A stretch of DNA of 64,000 bases from Phymorhynchus buccinoides (GCA_017654935.2 CM065706.1:12415074-12479073); one strand, 5' to 3'. Positions 39,441 to 52,491 are shown, counted from the stretch's first letter. Program-made: numbers and translations. The notes: a model not told the origin generated them from the sequence alone.

Positions 39441-40680
39441 GCTAAAATTAACTTCTTATGAGTGTAGTTACTGTATGATTATTCGCATGTCTTGTTCTTT
39501 CTATGTATTATACTGTGTGTTTTAATATGCATAAATGCCTAGACAACAGAATTTCCTTTTATCTGTTTTAAAAGACAATAATAGTATTTGTACTTTGACA
39601 TTAGAATGTTGACTTGATTGGATTCTAAGACTGATGTATTATATCTACTTAAGCAGATGGCCTTTAGGGGTTAATTTTATTATGGTTTCCGGAACATGAG
39701 CCACAACCATAATTCCGTAAATTACTAAGTCGCAACGCCTAGTAATTGCAAAATGCACCGTACTCTCGTGTAACAAGGGACGGGCCATGTACTCTGGTAG
39801 TCGCCGGTCGGTGCCAATCTGGTAGGCTTCTCGGCCCGTGGGGGGTCCCGTGCTCAAATAACTCTTTTATTACTTTTGTCTCTCTACCCTCCTTCCATCT
39901 TCTTCACATCATCCTGTTTCCTAATAACCACTATCTGACCGTCGGACCAACCACCGGCACCTTACTGAGTACACAGTAAATTATGAAGCGAATTCGTGTT
40001 TAAGAAAAGGAAGGCGGAGTGTTATAAGGCCCTGCGCCGTTTCCCCATTGGCGAGCTGGCTTCTGCATAGTGAAGCTCTCTCCCTAGTAATTGGATATAC
40101 TCGCCTCATCAGTAACAGATATACGGTAACGCGCCCATAGTACTGGTACACACTGTGCTGAGTACATGCAAAATTGAAAGAAGCGGATTCAGTTACAAGA
40201 AAAGGCAGAGTTATAGGGCCCACCGTCTCTCCCATTGGCGCTCCGCTCCTGAGAGTGACGTCGCTTTCCCGTTCCTTCCAAATTTGGCGGCAAGAGCTTT
40301 GCCGAGAGGGCCATATCAAAGCCTGGCGGACGGTTGCAGTTATTCGGGTAAAAAGGTGAGACGGACGTATAGCGCGTCGCGCGTTCCATGTCTTCGATTC
40401 CTACCGGTCCTCTGGGCACATCGATGTGTCACCGATTCCCCGTCAATCTCCTGCCAAATGCCCGGAAGACAATGATAGCGCAAAATCGGAGGTCTCATTA
40501 GGCCAATAAGTAGATTGAGATTATGGGTGCGAGAGAATTCCGGCGGATACGCATTTTGCAAATGACACGGCCGCCTCGGTTGCCGTTGCCATCGCCCCGT
40601 CAGGGCTCACAGCAAATTTGAAGCGATTCGGTCAAAAAACGGCGGAGTTATAAGGCCCGTTATGTGTTTCAGACAGACAA
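39441..40680. repeat. Indel-rich copy of the ATAACTCCGCC dispersed repeat and flank
   Basis: The counterpart of 13231-14205. Blocks such as GGCGGAGT(G)TTATA(A)GG and GAAGCGAATTCG/GAAGCGATTCGG recur, but single-base gaps and rearranged words are frequent up to about 40560. The last 120 bases are again identical to the left arm. Confidence 0.55.
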
Positions 40681-40683
40681 ACA

Positions 40684-40689
<6 letters not shown>

Positions 40690-40725
<36 letters not shown>

Positions 40726-42383
40726 CACTTGGCTTTTTACTATATGATGTGTTGCTATCAAAAGTTGTTTTTTCAGGAACTAAGGCATCTTTGGAGAAAA
40801 AACAACTTTGATTGCATTTATGTTCATGTTTATGATATGTTTCTGTTTAATATGAGGTTGCAATATAATTTCCATTCTTCGGTTTGCAAAGAACATATAA
40901 TGCGTGAAACAGTGTTTATATATTGAAAAAAAGTGAGTTCCAGAAAATCACAAAAATTAATAACACTATTTCCATGGCGACATATTTTTGGAAAAACAAA
41001 AAATAATCAAAAGCATGTTTCGTGATTTCTATTTGTTTGTCATTTGGACAAGATGTTCATGTGTAATAACCGATTTTTTAAATATATATCTGCGGCAGTT
41101 TTTATTGGGTAGAAAAGACTCGTTACCAGAAAATAATTTGCAGAAAATGTCCGCTGTTTTACACTACATTGGAGTTGGGATTTTTCAATCAAAGTGGGTT
41201 GCTTTATTAACCGTTTCCGGTTTCTTTTTTTTTAGAACTTCTCAAACCGTCTAGAATCAACTGTTTGCTTTGATGTTATATGCTTTGGATTTTTTCACAA
41301 ATCTATAATATAAAAAAATGACTTGACTGCGTGATTATTATCAATCTCGTATTTGAAGATATTTTAGGCAGTGAAAGTTCCAATTGAGAGAGGAAGCCCA
41401 CGCAACATTGCTCTGGTATACATTATACCAAAAATGTCAGAATAATGTTTTCAAAGACATGTTTTTAAAAATAAAGTCACAGTTTCATCTCACTGTAAAT
41501 GGGTTCTTTTATTTAACATTAACCAGTAGTTTCCTCTCATTCAGTGCCGACCCAGTTTTCTTACACGGTCCTCAAGATTTATTTTTTTTAACAAGGATTT
41601 TTGTGTGTGATAACATTTAACTGTTTTCTATTCTAAGTACACCCATAAACACAACAAATTCCTTGTGCATAAATACTACTTTCTTGCATGTTTGTTTTTC
41701 TTTCTCATAACTCACCCTTAAACGATGCATGGTAACGAACGAGACTGTATATTTAGTAAAGACAAAGAAGCCTCACCCCCAGAACCACCCCAGTCATACT
41801 CACCACCTACAACCTCAGGACTTAGTGGCCTCTTCTGGCTTTTTGTTCCCCTACCTCCCATACTATTTTCCCCCCTCTCCCTCATTCCAATCTCTCAGCG
41901 TACTTTCTAAACTATCTCTTTATTTCATGTTGTTATTTGATGAGTTTTACGTGGCTCAATTTAAGAAGCAAGAGGCAAGGCCTTCAAGTTCAAGGCTCAC
42001 TCGCTTTGTGTTTTAGGAGATTGATATAAATGCCAGAAATTCCATACCAAACATTCGAACTCTTTGATTTGCATATTCTATAAAACATACATAAACAAGC
42101 ATGTGTCTAAGTGAATGAGAGAGGAGGGGGGGGGGGGGGGGGGGCAGTCATCATTTGTTTATGACGTCATATGCCTAATTCAAACTTCTGTTCTCCTAAA
42201 CTCTGACAAGTATGCATTACTCTTTCTACTCTCACTTCCAAAGTAGATAATTGATTTACTATCAAATTGCTCTGGTTACTTTTTTTCAAAACTGGAGTCA
42301 CTGAAAACATTATGGCAGTATTTATCATTGTGCAAAGTTTTGTTGTGCTATTATTTATAGTTTCTGGGAAAAGTACAATATCA
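40690..42383. other. AT-rich stretch identical to the left arm, no gene recognised
   Basis: The mirror of 11508-13200. A (CA)n begins the stretch (40685-40722) and a poly-G run lies at 42127-42144. Apart from repeat lengths I see almost no differences from the left arm. Short open frames are present but unrecognised. Confidence 0.45.
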
Positions 42384-42537
42384 ACGTTTTCATTTCAAAA
42401 GAGTACAAAGAGTTTCAACAAACAAAACGTTTTCGTTTCAAAAGAGTACAAAGAGTTTCAACAAACAAAACGTTTTCGTTTCAAAAGAGTACAAAGAGTT
42501 TCAACAAACAAAACGTTTTCGTTTCAAATGAGTACAT
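42384..42537. repeat. 43-bp tandem repeat, right-arm copy
   Basis: The inverse of 11354-11507, with the same number of units. Confidence 0.93.
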
Positions 42538-42688
42538 GTGTAATTAAAGTCTAAGTGCGTGTGTGGTTAAAGGGGAATCAGATGTTCTCTTCGGATGCAA
42601 CAACTCTCTGAAAACGCCACAGCATGGGTTTTTTAAGATTGATAAGCACAGACTGCACATACTGCAAACTCTATCGCTATTACCTACC

Positions 42689-43094
<406 letters not shown>

Positions 43095-43430
43095 CAGAAC
43101 AATCATGAGAACATAGTCTCTCTTCGCTAACACAATGGTATGAGTGAGCCAAAAAGGGTCATTTGCTACCACACACATTTCTAGCCTGCATGGAGGTGAC
43201 AAGATTCATCGCTAAGCATAGTTCTTCAGCCTTGGTGACCAATCGTAATCCCTTCCTGCCTATGTAAGTCTGATAAGGCAGTTGTTCTATAGGTGTGATG
43301 ATTATGATATGCATTTTTTCTCTCGATAGGAATTGTTCGGAAATACTTAACTCAATTGGTCAAACAGGGGAAGTTACTCTACCATCAGGTACTGGGGTAG
43401 ATCCCCCAAATAGGGATGATTACCATCCGG

Positions 43431-43444
<14 letters not shown>

Positions 43445-43461
<17 letters not shown>

Positions 43462-43667
43462 GCAATTGCTATCATGTATATTTTGGACATCTGTAGAGTC
43501 ACCCCTTTCCAACAAATGCATGATAGCAATCTGAAAGTGGTAACTTTCTGTCCGTTAACATGTGATTTATATTGGTAACCCTTATTGTGAACCATTTTTG
43601 GTAAGGGGGACCCTACAGATGTCAAGACTGTATGATGGCTATTGCCGCCCCCCCCCCCCCCCCCCCC
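43445..43667. mobile_element. Poly-G/poly-C-ended element, right-arm copy
   Basis: The G-tract here is 18 bases and the C-tract about 20, against about 100 G-rich bases in the left arm. The inner inverted repeats (TGTAGAGTCACCCCTTTCC / GGTAAGGGGGACCCTACAG) are clear. Confidence 0.5.
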
Positions 43668-44231
43668 TCAACTGAACCCTGAATTGGGTCTTTAAATACT
43701 GTCAATAACTTGGACAAATAAATCCCGGAGTGGGTCTTTAAATACAGTCAACAGCTTGGACAACTGAACCCTGGAATGGGTCTTTAAATAATGATTGTCA
43801 ATAGCTTAGACAACTGAACCCCGGAGTGGGTCTTTAAATACTGTCAATGGCTTGGACAACTGAACCCTGGATTCGGTCTTTAAATACTGGAGTGGGTCTT
43901 TAATACCTTATGTCAAAAGCTTATACAACTGAACCACAGAGTGGGTCTTTAAACACCTTCTGTCAAAAGCTTGGACAACTGAAGCCTGGAGTGGGTCTTT
44001 AAATACCTTCTTTCAAAAGCTCGGACAACTGAGCCCAGGAGTGAGTATTTACATATTGTCAACTGTTTGGACAACTGAACCCAGGAGTGGGTCCTTAAAT
44101 AATGATTGTTAATAATTTGGACACCTGAACCCTGGAATTGGTCTTTAAATATGTCAATGGCTTGGACAACTGAACACTGGAATGGGTCTTTAAATACTGT
44201 CAATACCTTGGACAACTGAAAGCTGGAATGG

Positions 44232-44281
<50 letters not shown>

Positions 44282-44422
44282 TGTGTGTGCGTCCTGTGTG
44301 CGTTTGTGTGCGTGTGTGTTGTGTGTGTGTGTTAGTGTGTGTGTTAGAGAGAGAGAGAGAGAGTGTGTGTGTGTGTTTAGAGAGCGTGCGTGTGTGCACG
44401 TGTGTGTGTTATGTGTGTGTGT

Positions 44423-44467
<45 letters not shown>

Positions 44468-45112
44468 GAGAGAGAGAGAGTTGCTTTGTATATGCGTTGT
44501 TGTTGGTTGGTGTCATTCTTAAATGCTGTTTTTGTTGTCTGTTGATGAATAATTGATTGTAAAGCGCTTTGGGCTCACCTGAGGTAAAGCGCAATATAAA
44601 TGTACTATTATTATTATTATTATTATTATTTAAATACTGGATTGGTTCTTCAAATACATTCTGTCAAAAGCTTGGACAACTGAACCCCAGAGTGGGTCTT
44701 TATATACTGCCAACAGTTTGGACAACTGAACCCCAGGGGGATCTTTAAATACTATCAAAAGCTTGGACAACTGAACAACAAACAAATATTAGATTTATCG
44801 TCCTCTCGATCCCTAAGGACACATATGGAACATTGCTTCATAGGACGAAAAACCTAATATGTGTTTGTTGTTCAGTTGACCAAGCTTGTGACAGTATTTA
44901 AAGAACTGAACCCCGGTGTGGGTCTTTAAATACCTTCTGTCAAAAGCTTGGACAACTGAACGACGAATATCAATGTTTTACTTCCTCTCGGCCAAAGGTC
45001 ATATGGAGCATTGCTGTAAAAAATAACTGAACCCCGGAGTGGGTCTTTAAATACCTTCTGTCAAGAGCTTGGACAACTGAACCCCGGAGTGGGTCTTTAA
45101 ATACCTACTGTC
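43668..45112. repeat. Minisatellite blocks of about 50-bp units, right-arm copy
   Basis: The inverse of 8711-10143. Units carry CTTGGACAACTGAACCC and GTGGGTCTTTAAATAC, split by (GT)n/(GA)n at 44235-44478 and by the (AAT)n-linked repeat at about 44480-44632. The oppositely oriented unit is also present (about 44870-44910). Confidence 0.9.
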
Positions 45113-45432
45113 ACAGTCGGATCGCATTGCATGCAGTGTTTCTTCCCCTTCAGTCTGATTAAGCCGTTGTCCTGTAAGCGTGATGATTACCACATGCATT
45201 TTGTTTCTCAGTTGTTCTCCGACGCCCAAGTAAACTATGGACCCATGGTTGTGCACATTGTGTATGAGTAAAGTAGGTCACACTGAGCTGACTTGGGTTC
45301 TATAGCGAATGTTAAAAGTTTGCCCTTCACTGCGTCTAGAGGAAAACTGAGAAATTTGTGTTTGTGAAAATGGTGTGTATCAATGTTCTTATTATAACAT
45401 TTAAAAGAGACATTGACTGTGTTAATGGTCAA

Positions 45433-45540
45433 CTTAGGACGCGGATTTGACCGCCAGGCGGGCAATCAAACCACTAGGGGCTTATCACGCGATATTCTTA
45501 GTTGGGCGTAGTGAGAGAGAGAGAGAGGGTGGGGGACTCA

Positions 45541-45617
<77 letters not shown>

Positions 45618-45693
45618 ACGCCCAACTAAGAATATCGCGTGATAAGCCCCTACTGCATTGATTGCCCCCTGGCGGTCAAATCCGCGTCCTAAG
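45433..45693. repeat. Foldback repeat with CTTAGGACGCGG ends around (CT)n
   Basis: The left arm, 45433-45518, begins CTTAGGACGCGGATTTGACC and ends at GGGCGTAGTGAGAGAG. The right arm, 45609-45693, is its near-exact reverse complement, and (CT)n lies between. I see no clear target duplication. A third, single arm starts contig 2 at 8256. A diverged piece (AAGAATATTAGAGGGATTAG) occurs at 48327. Confidence 0.8.
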
Positions 45694-46044
45694 CTGCTCA
45701 TTAGACTGGATCTGAGAAAATGGTCTAGAGATGATAGGCCTACCCTTCCCTACTTGTCTAAACCCAACACCAGGGCTAGGGCTATAACATCAACAGTTAT
45801 GACATTATCAATGACGTCGCACATCCTGTAGAAGACACGGAACATGTGTGCAGGGAAGGGGGTTAATTACCAGCGGCGAGGCAAAAGCTGGTTAATGTTT
45901 CCAGGGCTGTCTGTTTGTTCGTGGCTGTCTATCCATCCACCTGACTATCTAATATGTCTATGTTGCCACCATAGCGTTTTGAACGGAGGGGGACCGAAGA
46001 CCCTCACATTGTGCATGCGAATAAGTAGTTAGAATATCTAGGCC
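45694..46044. other. Unassigned non-coding stretch
   Basis: No gene is seen between the foldback repeat and the next dispersed repeat. Confidence 0.4.
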
Positions 46045-46185
46045 AAGTTCGAAGTTGAAGGTCATTGGTCAAAGGTCAAGGTCAACTCCAAACCACATAC
46101 ATACACACATGCGCGCACACGCACCCCCGCCCCCCCCCCCCCTCACACACACATACGCATGCTTTTGTCTATATTATATATTAGG

Positions 46186-46231
<46 letters not shown>

Positions 46232-46480
46232 GCGTGCGTGCGTGCGTGCGTGCGTGCGTGTGCGTGAGAGAGAGAGGGAGAGCACACGCACACACACACA
46301 CGCGTGCGCGCGCGCGCACATTGCGTGCTTCCACTGCAAGGTCCAATGAACCGTTGTGCCAAGTTTCCTTACGATCGGTCCAGTGGCTTAGGCGCTATGA
46401 GCTGGAACACATTTTGGTCACAAACGCACACACATACATACACACACGGGCGGACAGCGAAACGGACAGGCCCTTCTTCC
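46045..46480. repeat. Dispersed repeat with (CA/GT)n and a degenerate motif block
   Basis: AAGTTCGAAGTTGAAGGTCA, (CA)n, poly-C, a (GT)n/(GTGC)n tract (46183-46262) and a short (GA)n lead into GCCAAGTTTCCTTACGATCG and GGTCCAGTGGCTTAGGCG, then (CA)n and GGGCGGACAGCGAAACGGAC. This order resembles widespread invertebrate interspersed repeats that carry sequences like these. The class is not assignable here. Confidence 0.55.
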
Positions 46481-46960
46481 CATTCTAATGTACTCCTGTA
46501 ATTACAGAAACTGTGAGTGCAAAAACCGTGACACACCTCGTGTACCCCGCTTCCAATCTCCTTTCTGTTTTAATCAATTCAGTCTAACGTAGCCTAATAA
46601 TAGGAGATGCTAGATGGAGAATGATGCTTTGTTTGTCTCACTTTGGTTCTGACCCACGCACTGCTAGGTGATTGGTATCGTAATCAACTTTGGTGGAGGG
46701 GAGTTAATTAGAAAGAGAGTACTCCTCTTTGTTCAATTTCATAGCCTAATAATACAATTCTGACCCTAACCCTTACCAGGAAAATGGTCATGTTTAGTAT
46801 TTTTAAAAATGTCAATGATAAAGTTAGGTTCTGTGTAGGGACATACATAATCGTCCAACGTGAAAGAGTCAAAGGGGGATAATTTATTTTTGTTTAAATG
46901 CTACGTTGAAAGCATGAGTATATTGTTTCCCTTTGCACACGTACATAGCCTACACGCGCG
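46481..46960. other. Unassigned non-coding stretch
   Basis: AT-rich, with no repeat or gene recognised. Confidence 0.4.
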
Positions 46961-46965
46961 CGCAC

Positions 46966-47010
<45 letters not shown>

Positions 47011-47225
47011 ATGACACACATTCAAACACACATGTATACCTATGACACAAACACACACAACGACCCACATATACACAACACACAAAACACACAACACACA
47101 CACAAAACACAAAACACACACAAAACACACATACACACAAGCACACACACACACACACACAGACACACACACACACACCATACACACACACACATACACA
47201 CACATACACACCACACACGCGCGCG
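46961..47225. repeat. (GA)n and (CA)n microsatellites
   Basis: (GA)n with a terminal G run (46969-47010), then about 200 bp of imperfect (CA)n ending in a short CG-alternating core (47218-47230). Confidence 0.93.
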
Positions 47226-47760
47226 CGGCGCGGGTGGCCAAGAACACACGCACACGTAAATTGTGATCTATAATTAGTCTTTTTCATTTTTTCATTTAAT
47301 AAGACGTATGAAATAGAACTCGATACACATAGAGCATTGCACAGTGTAACAGCATAATGATCAAATAATCCATTGTCAGAGTTGGGATTTGATTTTCCTC
47401 TTATTAGAAGAGAATAGGATTCCAAACCTCTTATCGAGGAGAACCCTACGATGTCTTTGAACAAAGCCTAATTTTTTTCTTCTTATTTTTTTCTTTTTCT
47501 TCCCCTTGTTTGTCCGATTTAGATGACATTTTCAATAAAACTAAATTTTTAATTAATAAAATATTGACCAAATATTATTTCAGAAAAAAACTTTTTAACG
47601 ATTGCATTGATTTGTATTCTGAGGTTTTGCGTTTGGTATTTTGGGCAAGGTGCAATGGACCATGATGACTATTGGTGTGTGTTTTGTTATTATTAATTAA
47701 GACTAACTAGTAACGAGGATGAAGAATACATGGGGTATCAACGAGAATATAAATAACGAA
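47226..47760. other. Unassigned stretch with one open minus-strand frame
   Basis: A minus-strand frame from 47464 to about 47250 has ordinary amino-acid composition (it begins MFKDIVGFSSIRGLESYSLL) before it enters microsatellite. I cannot match it to a family, and it may be a LINE 3' remnant. Confidence 0.3.
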
Positions 47761-48325
47761 AAGATCTCTGCAGAGAGAGATCGGTGGAGAGAGAGAGAGA
47801 GAGACGGATGTAGAAGAGGGGAGAGGACGTATCGAGAGGAGAAGAGAGAGAGAGAGAGAGAGAGCACAATGGTCGACACAAGGTACTTATGGCGATTATT
47901 ATCCAACAGGGGGCAAGTCAGCCCACCAGGAGGGGCAGTCAATGGGCCACTAGGGTGTGTATTCAGGTGAGATATCAGAGAAGCGAGCACGATTTTCGTA
48001 GATGGGGAAGGAATGATAGTTGAGTGAGAGTCGAGATTCGAGTGTACAGAGAGACGAACGAATGGGTCGAAGGATGACTGTGTGAACGGGATACGAGCGA
48101 TAGTGATGGAGTTCTTGTCAGAGAGAGACGAATCGAGTGGGCAGCCCGAGTAGCATGCGAGCGAGAGAGAGATGAGTGAAGAGAGAGAGAGAGAGATAGA
48201 GGCTAGGAGTGAGATGTAGAGAGAGAGAAGGGTGGGACTCTGTCCGCTCCACCACCCCTGCCCCTGCTCTTCTACGTTTTCGTCTCACTCTCTCCTCCTC
48301 TCTCTCTCTCTCTATCACCAAAATA
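47761..48325. repeat. (GA)n/(CT)n-rich stretch
   Basis: Interrupted (GA)n tracts (47770-47865 and 48115-48230) end in a (CT)n tract at 48286-48315. Together these can fold back. GAGT/GAGC-rich sequence lies between. Confidence 0.85.
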
Positions 48326-49825
48326 AGAATATTAGAGGGATTAGCCCCACTGGCGTCGATGCGGTACTGCGCACTATGTGGCGTTTCAAAAACAAGAACC
48401 GGCCCGCTCTAAGTCGCACTCATTGAACCACATTTTAAATGTTTTCAGGCCTCCATAAAGAGGTGCGGTGCACACAAATACCAAAGAAATAAATGACAAC
48501 AAGTGTATAATAATTAATAATTATACTAACAGCATTAATCATTAATGTGTCGCTTTATCATATCTGAGGCACGATGTTCTTCTCTCTTTCCTCAGTGCAT
48601 AGTGTAGATGTACATAGCAATATCTCTGGTAATATAGTATGTTATCATTCGCACAGTAGTTGTTTTAGTTCGATAGAATTAACATTCGATAACTGTCTGT
48701 GCTTCAATATGTATTTTTCTCTGAGTAGGAGCATAAACATTGCATCTTAAAATATTAAACAAATCAAGAAACTGATAATTATGAGAACGAACTCGGCGAC
48801 TAAAGTGACAACAAAGGGAGAGTAACAAGGGGAAAAAATAGGCTAAGTTACACAAACTTGTTTCCCTTGTACTAGAAATCTTTAAGTAAAAAAAATAAAA
48901 TAACAAGCGCGAACGAAAATCGCAAATCGCAATAGTTTTTGTGGGCTGATGCGCAGCGTCTATTTTTTTACAACTACAATCAGCTGAATGAGTTAACCTC
49001 CCCTGGATTTTAAATAATTTTAAAATGTAAACCATAATGTTATATCTGCACCATTTCGTAACTTTTTATATCTTTTGGAAAACATCTAAAACTATATATC
49101 CTACTTATACTCACCGAAAGAAGCACCGCATAGTCGTCGATCTGTTATGATTGTAGTGTCTGTATTACGTTTATGGTTATATCATTTTGTCACGCTTTAA
49201 AAAAATACATCATTTTAAAAGAGCAGGCCAGAGGGTTGTAGATACGATTTTGAAATGCGGACAATAGACAAGCTGCGACCAATTTTGTCAAAAATGTGCG
49301 ACCAATTTGGACGCACTGAACAGAACCGACCGATCCGGACAAAAAGTGGAGTAAAAGGTTGATGGGCTTTGATAGGCCACAAACAATACACAGCCTTGCA
49401 TTATTTTTAATGTGATAGCAAGACCCACTCGCGGGAGATTAGCCATCAATAATTAACAGAAAGGGTGGGGTTGGAGAAGCCCGGTTTAGAACCCCAGAGG
49501 TAGAAATAGAACTGAGTATTAGCATGGTAGTCAGAAAAGAAAGTTTAGAAGAAGATAGTGAAACTGAACTTGTAAAAGCAGTGTAAAAATTGTCTTATGA
49601 AAATATACTTTGTATCATCAATTTGGTTTTACATCAAAGGGGAAAAAGAATTCAGATTAGGGGTGGGGGGGATCGTATTGGAAAAAGATATACATTAATT
49701 TAATGGTCATATTGAACTGTCATGGGATACATTTTTTTGAATCACCACAGTATAGATCTGACAATAAATTCTGATCAATGGTAAGATATATTTATCAAAA
49801 GGTGTAATACTACTATTATAAATAA
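48326..49825. other. AT-rich stretch, no gene supported
   Basis: Apart from a fragment of the CTTAGGAC foldback family at its start (48327-48360), I see no repeats. A 118-codon minus-strand frame (48679-49035) has no recognisable motif. Confidence 0.4.
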
Positions 49826-49975
49826 ATGCCTTTCAGTAACAGAGTTGCTAACATGTGGAATGAATTTCCTTTTGAGTTTAAAATGTGCACCAAATACTAA
49901 CATCTTCAAAAATCGTCTTGATGAATTTCCAAAATTTATTAGTATATTTAGAAGCTTTGATTAATTTATTTTCAT
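49826..49975 (+). pseudogene. Probable LINE C-terminal remnant
   Basis: FSNRVANMWNEFPFEFK in one frame continues after a one-base shift as CAPNTNIFKNRLDEF. The pattern of a conserved Trp-Asn followed by an Asn-x-Phe-Lys-x-Arg-Leu-Asp block is the usual end of many CR1/RTE-type ORFs. Only about 45 codons remain. Confidence 0.45.
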
Positions 49976-50118
49976 AGGAATTGTTTTAAAACCGTATACC
50001 GTACAAACCAGTGACCACAACAATTACCTGCCAAAGTTTAAAATGATGGGAACGACTCTGGATAAAGCTTCATCTCATCTTGGTCCTGTAAAGCTCTCAC
50101 TGGCTGGTTTTGTCCCTA

Positions 50119-50181
50119 CTTTTACTGCTACTACTACTACGTGCTACTACTGCTACTACTGCTTACTACTACTACTGCTGG

Positions 50182-50255
<74 letters not shown>

Positions 50256-50286
50256 AGGGCTACTACTTCTGCTACTACTGCTGCTG

Positions 50287-50325
<39 letters not shown>

Positions 50326-50352
50326 TTACTACTACTACTACTACTACTACTA

Positions 50353-50388
<36 letters not shown>

Positions 50389-50389
50389 T

Positions 50390-50421
<32 letters not shown>

Positions 50422-50685
50422 ACTGCTGCTACTACGACTACTTCTGCTCACTACTACTACTACTACAACACACTACTACTACAACAACTACTACTGGCTG
50501 CTGCTGCTGTTACTGTTACTACTACTACGGGCTACTACTACTACTAATACAACTACAAAAGCTACTACTACTACTGCTGCTACTACTGCTACTACTGCTA
50601 CTACTACCTGCTACTAACTACTACTATACATACTACAACTAACTATTACTACTACTACTACTACTACTACTACTAACTACTGACA
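50119..50685. repeat. (CTA)n trinucleotide repeat of about 570 bp
   Basis: Mostly (CTA)n with interruptions by CTG, TTA, GGC and CAA triplets. All forward frames stay open because none of the three registers of CTA contains a stop. This yields poly-Leu, poly-Tyr or poly-Thr frames that are not genes. Confidence 0.97.
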
Positions 50686-50914
50686 TGCCACCCTGTCCCA
50701 GTTAGGGTTTAGCGAGAGATTAAACGGACTTTCGTCAAACGAAATACTGAAATATTTCTATAAAGAAGTTAAAAATCGAAGGTATATGTATGCTGTCCTC
50801 GTGAAGAGTTATAATTAGCGCGAAAGAAACACAAAAAAAAAAAACAGCCAAAAAACACACACAACGGGGAAGGGAAAAAGAAACGGTAATATAATAGAAA
50901 AAATGGTTACGCGG

Positions 50915-51497
50915 CTTCTTCTTCGTCTTTTGCTTCATCGTTTCTTCTTCTTCTGTCTTTCTTTCTTTCTTTTATTTTTTTTCTTTTTCTTTTTTTTCTT
51001 CTTCTCCTCCTCCTTCTTTCTTCTTCTTCTTCTTTTTTTCTTCTTCTTCTTCTTCTTATTCTCCTCCCGCCTCCTCCTCCTCCTCCTCCATCTCCTCCTC
51101 CTCCTCCTCCTTCTTCCTTCTTCTTCTACTACTTCTTGTTCTTCTTCTTCCACTTCTTCTTCTTCCTCCTCCTCCTCCTCCCCCTCCCCTCCTCCTCTCT
51201 CCCTCCCTCTCCTCCTCCGTTCCTCCTTCTTCTTCTTTTTCTTCGTTCTCCTCTACTTCTCTCCTTCTTTTTTTCCTCTTCCTTCTTCTTCTTCTTCTTC
51301 CTCCTCCTCTTTCTTCTTCTTCTCCTCTTTCTTCTTCTTCTTCTTCTTCTTCCTTCTTTTCTCTCTTCTTCCTTCTTCTTTTCTTCTTCTTCTTCTCCTT
51401 CTTCTCCACCTCCCCCTCCGCCTCCCTCCTCCTCCTCCTTCTTCTTCTTCTTCTTCCTTCGTTCTTACTTCCTCCCACTTCTTCTTCTCTACTACTA
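50915..51497. repeat. Polypyrimidine (TTC/TCC)n tract of about 580 bp
   Basis: Almost uninterrupted pyrimidines on the plus strand, with many mirror-symmetric TTC and TCC blocks. Such tracts can adopt triplex (H-DNA) structure. The frames are artefacts. Confidence 0.97.
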
Positions 51498-51594
51498 GGG
51501 TACAAGACGGGGTAGAAAAAGACCAAGGGCGAGGGTATAAGAAGCCCATGCCAATTCTTACTATCCTCATGGAATAAAGAAAATTTCAGTCGGC

Positions 51595-51955
51595 GGCATT
51601 TGGCCCATGAGAGGAGTGGTTATTGTTTAGCACTCCTCCTCATGGGCAACAATTTTGACTGACAATATGCTTTATTTTATGAAATAATTGGCATGGTTTC
51701 GTCCCTCATTGGGCAAATTTGGGGGGGGGATACTGAAATTGCCTTCTCATTTTTCATGAAAATAATGGCATTTGGTATCGTTCTTTCCTCATATGTAAAA
51801 TGAGACTGCAAATCTGTTTCATATTTCACATAATTCTTCCAAGAGATATTGGCATGGTTCGTCGTTTTCTCATGGGCGGAAAATGTGACTAAATCTGCTT
51901 TCAATATGGGTTTATTGATATTTCCATTATTATTCATGAGATATTTGGCAATGGG
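51595..51955. repeat. Tandem repeat of 77-96 bp, about four copies
   Basis: Units begin at GGCAT (51595, 51690, 51767, 51851) with a partial fifth at 51947. They share a CTCAT(T/G)GGC core, an AAATCTG block and an ATGAGATATTGGCAT end. They lie downstream of the minus-strand gene described below. Confidence 0.75.
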
Positions 51956-52372
51956 ATTTTTAAACCGCGCCCCAGATGGTCTTATTAATAAAATTTTTAC
52001 CAACCTATTTTACCCCGCTCTACCCTACTACTGCTACGTTCATCCTCACATCTATCTGTGTCTCTTTAAAAGGGACCCACTGACCCAGCAACGCTTCAAG
52101 TACACCTTTCTTTATGGGGGGGGTCGGTGTGCCACCACATAGGGGTACAGAATTTTCGCCTCATAATAATACGATAGGATCGGAGGTTGTCTTTAATTTT
52201 TATAAAAAAGTGATGTCTCGATTCCGTGCGTATGAGGAAATTTGTTATGGGAGCCAAACTTGGTTAACATAAAAAAAAAAGGATTTCTTTTTTTCTTACT
52301 AGCTATACAGAGTGAAAACGCGTGAAAACCGTGATTTTGACAAGTAATGTGCTGGGTCTTTAACCATCTCGT
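51956..52372 (-). other. Probable 3' UTR and downstream flank of the minus-strand gene
   Basis: The sequence following the stop codon at 52373-52375 on the minus strand. It has no long frame. AT-rich stretches are present, but I cannot fix the polyadenylation site. Confidence 0.4.
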
Positions 52373-52491
52373 TCACATAAGAGCGAAAACGAAGGCGAAG
52401 AGGGCGAGAATGAGTGGCGAAATGTTGGAGGCTGTCAGCACTCCTGCCCCGCTGCCACTGCCACTGCCACTGCCGCCTGTACCTGAATCAT
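52373..52491 (-). CDS. Terminal exon encoding a GPI-anchor-type C-terminus
   Basis: On the minus strand, TTGTGATTTTCGTTACAG precedes the exon, a pyrimidine-rich 3' splice site. In the phase set by the exon at 53835-53942 (one G carried over), the exon encodes 38 further residues and a TGA. They are an acidic/Ser-Gly linker (DSGTGGSGSGSGSGAG), a short spacer with an N-glycosylation sequon (NIS), and a hydrophobic tail ending ALFAFVFALM. Small residues followed by a spacer and an uncharged C-terminal hydrophobic stretch with no cytosolic tail is the form of a GPI-anchor signal, processed in the ER to leave a surface-attached protein. SGSG repeats could also accept O-glycans or glycosaminoglycan. 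The GPI role and the gene model are inference; the splice phase and sequence are seen directly. Confidence 0.62.

Noticed and set aside
48327..48426. A plus-strand terminal exon (GISPTGVDAVLRTMWRFKN) after a (CT)n tract
   Set aside because: The sequence at its start matches the CTTAGGAC foldback repeat family, so the acceptor-like (CT)n and the frame are repeat-derived.
48679..49035. A 118-codon minus-strand frame
   Set aside because: No motif, no splice context and ordinary AT-rich surroundings; this length is expected by chance in a 64-kb window.
50043..50642. A 199-codon open frame and overlapping frames
   Set aside because: It is a translation of the (CTA)n tract; the frame is open only because CTA, TAC and ACT are all sense codons.
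50903..51577. A 224-codon open frame rich in Phe, Ser and Leu
   Set aside because: It is a translation of the polypyrimidine tract; TTC, TCC and CTT contain no stops in any register.
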